NCBI GenBank assembly: GCA_016783355.1
Contig: JADHWR010000014.1
Coordinates: 1-21,565, forward strand
DNA from: Candidatus Omnitrophota bacterium
Lineage (GTDB): Bacteria > Omnitrophota > Gorgyraeia > Gygaellales > JAHJCI01
Length of the DNA: 21,565 bases
Reading direction: 5' to 3'
Shown here: positions 6,033 through 11,308 of the stretch, piece by piece
How positions within the stretch are numbered: position 1 is the stretch's first letter
How the letters are laid out: every line of letters starts with the position of its first letter
Translations under genes and position numbers: made by a program
Notes under the pieces: model-generated
What the model saw: the letters and a program-made list of their open reading frames with translations, nothing else
Databases searched by the model: none
What the model was told of the DNA's origin: nothing

Positions 6033-6846
6033 TATAGACTATACCAATGATTGTGCCTTTGGCTTGCGGCTCCTCAAATATATTGATTATACACGAAGCA
6101 AAGGAACTTTTAAAGGTAAGGCTCCTGCCATTAAAACTAATTGGCAATTGAGTAGATAAGCTCTCGGGTAAATTGGTGAGGTCAAGTTCATTCTCCAATA
6201 CCCAGTGGTAATAGCCCATATTCTGACGATAAAAATTAATAACATCTTCAACTGAATCCTGAGAATAATAGGAAAGAGTGACTTTTTTGCCATTTTTTCT
6301 CTCAGTGACATTTGCCCTGATTGAACCTGGATAGCGAGGAACAAATTCTAAATCTTGACCCGGCGTATCCTCTTCAAGAACTCCTATTCCTTGCCCTTCA
6401 AATGTTTTTAATCCCTTCTGGCAATCAGGACAAGAAGATGCTTCTTCTGGTAGCTCTTCTGGCGCTTTTCCTTGTGTGGTGGTAATAAAATTCTTTCCTA
6501 ATATATCCTGCACCGTTATATTGACAAACTTATCCTTTTTAGAAAAAACAATTAAATTTATACCTTGCTGATTTGTTTCTTTCACTAAGCTCCAGCCAAA
6601 ATTAGTAAGTTTTGTCTTGTAGAATTCAATAACTTCTTCGGGGGGGACAACCGTAGAATAAATACTAATCTGTGCAGGGATATTATTAACTAAGGTCTCC
6701 TCCTCTTTTATCCTTTCTGCCTGAGGAAAAACAGGAATTCTTTCCCAGATAGCTGCCTCTATGGAAGTAACCAGTAACCAGTAACCAGTAACCAGAATTA
6801 AAATCTGTGCAATCTGCTTTAATCTCTGCAATCTATGTTTTCTCAT
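6022..6846 (-). CDS. Secreted protein with two repeated domains and a heptanucleotide repeat in its signal peptide
   Basis: 274 residues, not assigned to a family. ATG 6846 follows AGGAGG at seven bases. Residues about 10-32 form a signal peptide or anchor (LILVTGYWLLVTSIEAA) encoded by four 7-bp repeats. The mature part seems to contain two related modules: IPVFPQAERI ... EEVIEFYKTKLTNFGWSLV and VPRYPGSIRA ... EDVINFYRQNMGYYHWVLE, each a proline-rich strand start followed by a FY(K/R)xxxxxxxW helix. A CPDC pair lies between them, possibly a disulfide. Its place between the TadG-like protein and the last pilin suggests an envelope-side role in pilus assembly, but no function can be named. Confidence 0.65.
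   Translation of the reverse strand: MRKHRLQRLKQIAQILILVTGYWLLVTSIEAAIWERIPVFPQAERIKEEETLVNNIPAQISIYSTVVPPEEVIEFYKTKLTNFGWSLVKETNQQGINLIVFSKKDKFVNITVQDILGKNFITTTQGKAPEELPEEASSCPDCQKGLKTFEGQGIGVLEEDTPGQDLEFVPRYPGSIRANVTERKNGKKVTLSYYSQDSVEDVINFYRQNMGYYHWVLENELDLTNLPESLSTQLPISFNGRSLTFKSSFASCIINIFEEPQAKGTIIGIVYNEK
6767..6795 (-). repeat. Heptanucleotide tandem repeat, four units of TGGTTAC (GTAACCA on plus)
   Basis: Four perfect 7-bp units, encoding LVTGYWLLVT within the signal peptide of the 6022-6846 gene. Gain or loss of one or two units would shift the frame close to the start. The gene is in frame (ON) with four units. Confidence 0.85.
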
Positions 6847-7866
6847 TTAATAACCTCCTGAGATTAAATAAGAATCGTATTCACCAACAGGCGCCGGCCC
6901 AACCATACCCCCTGAGCTCTTTGCCTTTGCCTGCGAGGAAATTCCCTCGCCTGGCTTTGTCGGCTGATCATACTTCATCTGCCAGAGACCTAAATCTCTC
7001 TCTGGTTCAATGCGCGTTGTCGTAACACTAATCTCTGGATTATCGTTTGTAACACCAGCAATCCAGGCAATGGGAACAATATACCCTATTATAGTAATTA
7101 TTATACAACTACAACAACCATACGTCTCCATAGTAATTGTACCTGGTTTCTGTGCCTTTGCTAAACAACCGTAATACTTAGCTAAGTCTGTTATGCATGG
7201 CAAGCACCATTTACCACAAACGCCAATTGTATCCCAATAAAGACCCGCCAGTACCATTGGCATTGGTATCAAACCAGGAGAATCTGGCGCGTTTACCTCA
7301 ACCTTAAAGGAGTTTTCCTTGTCCTGCCTGTCTTTCCAGCTATAATCGCCTGATTCATAACCATCACTTTCCATCCATTGCTGAAATTTTGAATCGCGCT
7401 TAAGCCAGGCCTCATAACTCTCTCCCTCTTGTCTTGGCTTTGCCTCATCAATCCCTGCATTCATAAAAGCCAATTGCTTTGCCGCATTTCTTGCCTCCTC
7501 ATAGCCCTCATTTCCTGCTTGCGAGGCTGATACATATTGAGCTGTTTGAGCAGCAACAAATGCTAAATAAGCAACATATTTTCTCCAGTCATTACAGACT
7601 GTATCAGGAATAAGAAATGTCACCTGTATACTTAAATATTCGGCAATCATTGCGCTATTTGTATCAATAAGGGTATTTAAAACATTGGAATGCATTATGG
7701 ATCCAGCCAAGGCACCGGCATCAGCAGCATTTGAGGTGCGGGTTTTTGTCAGGCTAATCTTTCCGATATTTACGGTGACCATAATTGCCATAATTAAAAT
7801 AACAATGATGGCAATCATTAAGGGAGCAACCTGAGCCTTTTTCTTGTAAATTAGACTAAAGAACAT
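6847..7866 (-). CDS. TadG-like pilus-assembly protein
   Basis: 339 residues. The N-terminus has a pilin-like leader (KKKAQVAPLMIAIIVILIM, then VTVNIGKISLTKTRTSNAAD and AGALAGS), the signature of the Tad/TadG N-terminal domain. A long soluble middle with GYEEARNAAKQLAF follows, then a cysteine-rich stretch (CGKWCLPC ... YGCC-SC) running into a second hydrophobic helix (IIITIIGYIVPIAWIAG). The C-terminal tail is Gly/Ser-rich. It overlaps the upstream coding region by 11 bases, so it is coupled to it. TadG-like proteins are minor pilus components; the von Willebrand domain of classical TadG is not visible. The Cys cluster is unusual and may bind metal or form disulfides. Confidence 0.65.
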   Translation of the reverse strand: MFFSLIYKKKAQVAPLMIAIIVILIMAIMVTVNIGKISLTKTRTSNAADAGALAGSIMHSNVLNTLIDTNSAMIAEYLSIQVTFLIPDTVCNDWRKYVAYLAFVAAQTAQYVSASQAGNEGYEEARNAAKQLAFMNAGIDEAKPRQEGESYEAWLKRDSKFQQWMESDGYESGDYSWKDRQDKENSFKVEVNAPDSPGLIPMPMVLAGLYWDTIGVCGKWCLPCITDLAKYYGCLAKAQKPGTITMETYGCCSCIIITIIGYIVPIAWIAGVTNDNPEISVTTTRIEPERDLGLWQMKYDQPTKPGEGISSQAKAKSSGGMVGPAPVGEYDSYLISGGY

Positions 7867-8614
7867 CTATTTCCCAGCATTCTTTTCTTACTTCCATCGC
7901 CTCATTAAATAGATTATCTGCCTCTTCTTCTAACTGAGCAGCCTTTTCTCTTTTGTTTTTTGCCTCCTCGCGTTTCCTTTTTGCTGTCTCTCTCTTTTTT
8001 GTTGCCTGCTCAAACTTCTCTTCTGCACGCCGGCGATAATCCTCTGCCTTTCTTAAATAATCATCACAATGCCAATGGCCTCTTTCCATACAATCATCAT
8101 ATAAGGCCTGATAACGGTCAGCTTCTTTCTCTAATTCCCTTCCCTCCTCCTCAAGTCTCCCTGCTTCATTCTCTAAAGTGCTTGCCTCTTTCTCTAATTC
8201 TCCTGCTTCATATTTTAATAATTCTGCCTGGTTTAAATCCTCTCGTGCCTGCGCCTCTATTTCTAATGCCTCTTCTTCACACCCGGTTCTTCTTTCGCGA
8301 GAAGCCTCCTCCCTTGGCTCCTGCGAAACCTCAGGAGGAGAAGAATACTCTCCCTTAAATACCCATTCTTCAGTTAAGGGAGCACGTCCAGACACCGGCC
8401 ATTTGCCAGGCTGCGAGCTTCCTGCATCTACGCGCGTGTCCTCATAGGGAGGTTGTCTTTGGCTAAGGTTGACATCACCCCAAATCCAGATGCGAAAAAT
8501 CCCCCATAAAAACAAAACCAATCCTGCTAAGACCAATGCTACCTCTAAAGTAACTTGTGCAGTTTTTTTTCTTTGGGGTGTGTAACGGGGTCTTACTGAT
8601 GTGGCGTTGTCCAT
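7856..8614 (-). CDS. Pilin-like N-terminus fused to a long coiled coil
   Basis: 252 residues. Residues about 15-46 are a pseudopilin-type segment (KKTAQVTLEVALVLAGLVLF) with Glu at the fifth position of the QVTLE motif. A Pro/Ser-rich linker follows to about residue 110, then an Ala/Glu/Lys/Arg heptad region to the C-terminus (EAGELEKEASTLENEAGRLE and similar), broken by a short Cys/His patch (CMERGHWHC). This looks like a membrane-anchored rod displayed through the pilus machinery. It overlaps the upstream TadE-like gene by 22 bases. No family name can be given; TadE/TadF-like is a guess from the N-terminus and position. Confidence 0.6.
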   Translation of the reverse strand: MDNATSVRPRYTPQRKKTAQVTLEVALVLAGLVLFLWGIFRIWIWGDVNLSQRQPPYEDTRVDAGSSQPGKWPVSGRAPLTEEWVFKGEYSSPPEVSQEPREEASRERRTGCEEEALEIEAQAREDLNQAELLKYEAGELEKEASTLENEAGRLEEEGRELEKEADRYQALYDDCMERGHWHCDDYLRKAEDYRRRAEEKFEQATKKRETAKRKREEAKNKREKAAQLEEEADNLFNEAMEVRKECWEIDVL

Positions 8615-9195
8615 ATTCTTTCCTCGGTTGTCTCTCTACCCACAGCAGATTGGCGATACCGGCCATCAGAATCCAGGCCTTGAGTAATGACGATATCTGA
8701 TCCCTCTTCAACTTTAAGGCGGGTTGTAATTGTATCGGTTAAAGCAGCTTTTTTGATACTACTTATTTTAACTTCATCCTCAAATCTTGTCTCTTTTGCT
8801 TGATAGGACGTTGTTGCTTCAGTTTCTATATCCCAAATCTTACTATCAGAGGGAATTTCGAGGACATCCTCATTGACCTGATAATAACTTTTCTCCTCTC
8901 CTTCGCCTAAACACCAGGAAACACTCGCTCCTGCACTTGTGCTTCCCCGGCCTCCTTCGCCAAATCTGCTAAAGGGGCTAACTGTGCGGGGATTCTTAAT
9001 AATATTGTAACTGACAAAGGCATTATCATTATAAGCCTTTTTCAGTGCTTTTCGAAAAACCTGCTGCTGTAATATCTGCTGTTCTTGTAAATTCTGGCTG
9101 TAAGAGATTAAAACTGCAAGACAGATTAAAATCAATGAGCCAAAGATTGCCAATTCTGTTGTTGCCTGGCCAGATTTATTTTTTAAGAGGGTCAT
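8593..9195 (-). CDS. TadE-like pseudopilin
   Basis: 200 residues. The N-terminus KNKSGQATTELAIFGSLILI has a G/Q cleavage site with Glu at +5, followed by one membrane helix and then a Gln-rich helix (QNLQEQQILQQQVFRKALKK). The rest is a mixed, Ser/Thr/Glu-rich domain with one Cys. This is the layout of TadE/TadF minor pseudopilins, though the length is generous. It starts at ATG 9195, eight bases after the preceding pilin stop, with no clear ribosome site. The next gene begins 22 bases before its stop. Confidence 0.65.
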   Translation of the reverse strand: MTLLKNKSGQATTELAIFGSLILICLAVLISYSQNLQEQQILQQQVFRKALKKAYNDNAFVSYNIIKNPRTVSPFSRFGEGGRGSTSAGASVSWCLGEGEEKSYYQVNEDVLEIPSDSKIWDIETEATTSYQAKETRFEDEVKISSIKKAALTDTITTRLKVEEGSDIVITQGLDSDGRYRQSAVGRETTEERIWTTPHQ

Positions 9196-9203
9196 TTTAT
9201 TAA

Positions 9204-9518
9204 TTAAGGTATTAAATCTTTCCAGTCCTCAGATACATTATATTCGGTAGATTGACGGGATGTCTCTTCCTCGGTTGTTGTCGTCGTAATATTCCCAACA
9301 ACCTTTGTATTTGTTTGGCTATGCATGGAGGTATCGGTAACGGATTTTGTGCCGGTAGAAACATACTGCTCTTTACTAATCTGGCTGTCTGCTAAATCCT
9401 TGAGTCTTCCCTGAAGCCCTCGCTTAAAATACATATTCATTCCAATAAATGCCAAAGCCACCAGACCAAGAACAAATGCATATTCCCAGATACTTTGTCC
9501 TTTTAGCGCCATACCCAT
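9204..9518 (-). CDS. Flp-like pilin with Thr-rich tail
   Basis: 104 residues. LKGQSIWEYAFVLGLVALAF is the leader and helix (G/Q cleavage, Glu +5, Tyr +6). MNMYFKRGLQGRLKDLAD carries the cluster's shared KRGLQG motif; KEQYVSTG corresponds to the IGEQYxPG motif, and a hydrophilic Thr-rich tail follows (NITTTTTEEETSRQSTEY). Trp in place of a small residue next to the Glu is unusual. ATG 9518 overlaps the preceding pilin gene by 16 bases. Confidence 0.82.
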   Translation of the reverse strand: MGMALKGQSIWEYAFVLGLVALAFIGMNMYFKRGLQGRLKDLADSQISKEQYVSTGTKSVTDTSMHSQTNTKVVGNITTTTTEEETSRQSTEYNVSEDWKDLIP

Positions 9519-9784
9519 TGTTTATTCTGCTTTTTTTGCGTCTCTTCTGTTTCTGTCGTGCTTAAACCCAGCCTACTGCTTTCTTTTGTCGTAACTTGTG
9601 TTTCTGTCTCTTGCGAAGAAGCAGTATTGCCTGGGCAATACTGCTCACCAATAGTTGCACCATGAGCACGCAATGCCCCTTGCAGGCCTCGTTTAATATA
9701 AACATGCATAGACAGAAGCGAGGCAGCAATAATCATCACCAGAACTGCATATTCAACTGTGCTCTGTGCTTTGTGATATCTCAT
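9503..9784 (-). CDS. Flp-like pilin with Thr/Glu-rich tail
   Basis: 93 residues. HKAQSTVEYAVLVMIIAASL is the leader and helix, with A/Q cleavage and Glu +5. It continues with MHVYIKRGLQGALRAHGATI, then GEQYCPGNTAS and a Thr/Glu-rich tail (ETETQVTTKESS). The single Cys in GEQYCPG replaces the Ser of its neighbour. ATG 9784 comes two bases after the upstream stop in a TAAACAATG context, so re-initiation is likely. Confidence 0.84.
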   Translation of the reverse strand: MRYHKAQSTVEYAVLVMIIAASLLSMHVYIKRGLQGALRAHGATIGEQYCPGNTASSQETETQVTTKESSRLGLSTTETEETQKKQNKQWVWR

Positions 9785-9787
9785 TGT

Positions 9788-10105
9788 TTATTTCCAATAT
9801 TCGCTGTCAAAGTCTGCTACTGTTTCAGAGCCTGTACGAGTTACCTTCTCGGGTTCAAGTAATTCCGAGCGGGTTACCCCTTCTTTAACTGTATCGCGCA
9901 TGCTGCTTTCCCTCACCGTTGTATACTCAGAAGTAGTATATCCTGGAGAATACTGCTCGCCAATATCATCCACAGAACTACGCAGCCTTCCTTGATATCC
10001 ACGCTTCAGATATACCTGCATCGCAATCAATCCAGCAACAATTACCGCAATCAAAATAGCATATTCCAGGGTACTTTGACCTTTACCCTTGCACCTGCGC
10101 CTCAT
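9788..10105 (-). CDS. Flp-like pilin (major-pilin candidate)
   Basis: 105 residues. KGKGQSTLEYAILIAVIVAG is a textbook leader and helix. MQVYLKRGYQGRLRSSVDDI and GEQYSPGYTTSEYTTV follow, with a charged tail. ATG 10105 has AGGAGG four bases upstream, one of the best ribosome sites in the cluster, which would suit a more abundant pilin. That last point is inference. Confidence 0.85.
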   Translation of the reverse strand: MRRRCKGKGQSTLEYAILIAVIVAGLIAMQVYLKRGYQGRLRSSVDDIGEQYSPGYTTSEYTTVRESSMRDTVKEGVTRSELLEPEKVTRTGSETVADFDSEYWK

Positions 10106-10130
10106 TTTGCCTCCTTTAATTATTTTTTAT

Positions 10131-10478
10131 TTATTTTGCCGCGCTTGTATCTTTGTACTCTTGGTAACCGCCAACAGCACGCTCTGTAACCTCTTCGCCA
10201 TCAATAGTTCTAACTACTCCTCCTCCCTCTAAGACTTGCTCTTGGCGAGGAGTCCGCATTGTCGCTGCAAAATCAGACTCTAAATAATAAGGTTCATATT
10301 GGGTGGTTGTGCCCAACTCAGTAGTCTGCGTAGCCATATAATCTGTGGCATCCTTGGTTCTTCCCTGCAGTCCTCTTTTCACATATGTCTGCATTGCGAT
10401 TGCCGCAGCAACAATGATACCGATAAGAATAGCATACTCTGCGGTATTTTGCCCTCGGCAGTTTAATCTCCTCAACAT
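10131..10478 (-). CDS. Flp-like pilin
   Basis: 115 residues from ATG 10478, which has AGGAGG seven bases upstream; an in-frame TTG at 10505 overlaps the previous gene and has no such site. LNCRGQNTAEYAILIGIIVA is the leader and helix (Asn replaces Ser at +2). MQTYVKRGLQGRTKDATDYM carries the shared motif. The tail is longer than in the neighbours and has a different ending (EGGGVVRTIDGEEVTERAVG), with TTTQYEPYY in place of IGEQYSPG. Confidence 0.83.
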   Translation of the reverse strand: MLRRLNCRGQNTAEYAILIGIIVAAAIAMQTYVKRGLQGRTKDATDYMATQTTELGTTTQYEPYYLESDFAATMRTPRQEQVLEGGGVVRTIDGEEVTERAVGGYQEYKDTSAAK

Positions 10479-10494
10479 CTCTGCACCTCCTCTT

Positions 10495-10671
10495 CTATCC
10501 GCCAAAATCTATCTTTTTAACCTCTGATTCCATCTGGTCTGCAACATGCTCTAAGGAACTCTGCACCTTTTTTTTCATTACTGTATTAGCAAAGATAATT
10601 ATTGCTGCAACAACTGCTGTAAAGATAATAATGTACTCCAATGTGCTCTGTGCCTTTCTTGCTCCTATCAT
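10495..10671 (-). CDS. Short Flp-like pilin (58 residues)
   Basis: Translated directly from the sequence: MIGARKAQSTLEYIIIFTAV, a hydrophobic helix, then VMKKKVQSSLEHVADQMESE and a short end KKIDFGG. A/Q cleavage, Glu +5 and Tyr +6 match the rest of the cluster. It lacks the KRGLQG motif and the Ser/Thr tail, so it resembles a minimal Flp pilin. ATG 10671 has GGAGG seven bases upstream. It falls below a 60-codon cutoff and is easily missed. Confidence 0.85.
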   Translation of the reverse strand: MIGARKAQSTLEYIIIFTAVVAAIIIFANTVMKKKVQSSLEHVADQMESEVKKIDFGG

Positions 10672-10691
10672 TTTTATCCTCCTTATTTGTC

Positions 10692-10874
10692 TTAACCGCT
10701 TGGGGTCTCGGGCGTCTCTACCCCCGGTTCTGGTGATTCATATAATTCATCCTGCACTTGTTTTAAGCGGGCATTTATCGCCCGATAAACATACTGGTGC
10801 ATCGCGATAAACGCTGCCGCAATTATTGAAATCAGAATCGTATATTCAATTATTGACTGTGCTTTTTTCTTCAT
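10692..10874 (-). CDS. Short Flp-like pilin (60 residues)
   Basis: MKKKAQSIIEYTILISIIAA is the leader and helix, followed by MHQYVYRAINARLKQVQDEL, a helix in the place of the KRGLQG segment. It ends in an acidic, Pro-rich tail (ESPEPGVETPETPSG). The start codon overlaps the stop of the first pilin (ATGA), so the two are translationally coupled. Confidence 0.84.
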   Translation of the reverse strand: MKKKAQSIIEYTILISIIAAAFIAMHQYVYRAINARLKQVQDELYESPEPGVETPETPSG

Positions 10875-11026
10875 TTTAAAATATGTGCTGCTGCTCCTTG
10901 AAAATGCGTATCGAATACGCCGCGCATCCTGGAAATAAAAAAGACGACACTCAAGGCAACGGCAACAAAAATAAGTGCATACTCAATTACTGACTGACCT
11001 TTAATAAAAAAACCGCAACGTCTCAT
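10871..11026 (-). CDS. First Flp-like pilin of the operon, start codon inside the riboswitch terminator loop
   Basis: 51 residues from ATG 11026: MRRCGFFIKGQSVIEYALIF, then a helix with VALSVVFFISRMRGVF and a short end. G/Q cleavage, Glu +5 and Tyr +6 are present. The frame is open up to 11146, but that upstream part is the riboswitch, and ATG 11026 gives an N-terminus like MRRRCKGKGQS of a sister pilin. There is no good ribosome site (only CTAAAGAT upstream). The start codon lies in the loop of an intrinsic terminator whose T run encodes G-F-F. Expression of this gene, and through coupling of the next, is therefore tied to the RNA switch. Confidence 0.75.
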   Translation of the reverse strand: MRRCGFFIKGQSVIEYALIFVAVALSVVFFISRMRGVFDTHFQGAAAHILK

Positions 11027-11044
11027 ATCTTTAGTTACGGCTTT
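11006..11044 (-). terminator. Intrinsic terminator of the riboswitch, overlapping the first pilin start
   Basis: On the minus strand the 5' arm AAAGCCGTAAC (11044-11034) pairs with GTTGCGGTTTT (11019-11009): 11 pairs counting two G-U. Seven T at 11012-11006 follow the core stem. The 14-base loop contains ATG 11026. An alternative pairing of GTTAC (11051-11047, in the aptamer) with GTAAC (11038-11034, in the terminator 5' arm) would act as antiterminator. Confidence 0.7.
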
Positions 11045-11200
11045 CGGTAACCCGGCTTCCTTTGCCTGTTTCTTACCCAAAAAGCAAGTCAAAAATAAAC
11101 TTTCGGCAAGCATAGTCCCGTGGCTTTGCACCCCACCCCCGCTCACTAAAACCTTATTGAAAGCAAGCTGCGGCGAACTGCCTTTTCGCTGCCGTATCTT
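11045..11200 (-). promoter_or_regulatory. GEMM-I-like cyclic dinucleotide riboswitch aptamer
   Basis: Conserved GEMM-I blocks appear in order on the minus strand: CGGCAGCGAAAAGGC (5' side, near 11196-11182), then GTGCAAAGCCACGGGACTA in the middle, and AGCCGGGTTACCG at the 3' end (11057-11045). GGC/GCC and CGG/CCG pairs close the expected stems. Both internal hairpins are longer than in the classic Vibrio example and the GAAA tetraloop is not obvious, so this is a divergent member. Known ligands of this class are cyclic di-GMP or, in a subclass, 3',3'-cGAMP; I cannot decide which. It lies between a promoter and the first pilin gene. Confidence 0.75.
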
Positions 11201-11203
11201 TTA

Positions 11204-11235
11204 CCCCGTTAGAAATAGCAAAATTTCGAACGGGG
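11204..11235 (-). other. Strong hairpin at the 5' end of the pilin leader RNA
   Basis: CCCCGTT and AACGGGG arms (7 bp), one mismatch, then GAAAT/ATTTC (5 bp) and a 6-base loop. It begins about five bases after the expected transcription start and just before the aptamer. There is no T run, so it is probably an RNA-stabilising 5' structure or a dispersed palindrome rather than a terminator. Confidence 0.65.
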
Positions 11236-11246
11236 CTTTCACCTTA

Positions 11247-11275
11247 ACTATAACATCTAAATATCCCAAAATCAA
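11247..11275 (-). promoter_or_regulatory. Promoter of the pilin/Tad operon
   Basis: TTGATT (11270-11275), a 17-base spacer and TATAGT (11247-11252). It places the transcript start near 11240, directly before the 5' hairpin and riboswitch. It is the only good promoter I see for the genes from 11026 down to tadC. Confidence 0.65.
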
Positions 11276-11308
11276 GACAAGTTCATCAATCTCAAGAAAC
11301 CGTTTTCT

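Noticed and set aside
7960..8447. Plus-strand frames opposite the coiled-coil gene
   Set aside because: They are Leu/Ser-rich shadows of the Glu-rich heptads, and no plus-strand promoter or ribosome site is present.
10479..10505. TTG start for the pilin at 10131-10478
   Set aside because: The ATG at 10478 has an AGGAGG at good spacing, while the TTG overlaps the preceding gene without a site.
11027..11146. Longer N-terminus of the first pilin
   Set aside because: The extra 40 codons are the riboswitch aptamer read as protein; ATG 11026 gives an N-terminus like the sister pilins.
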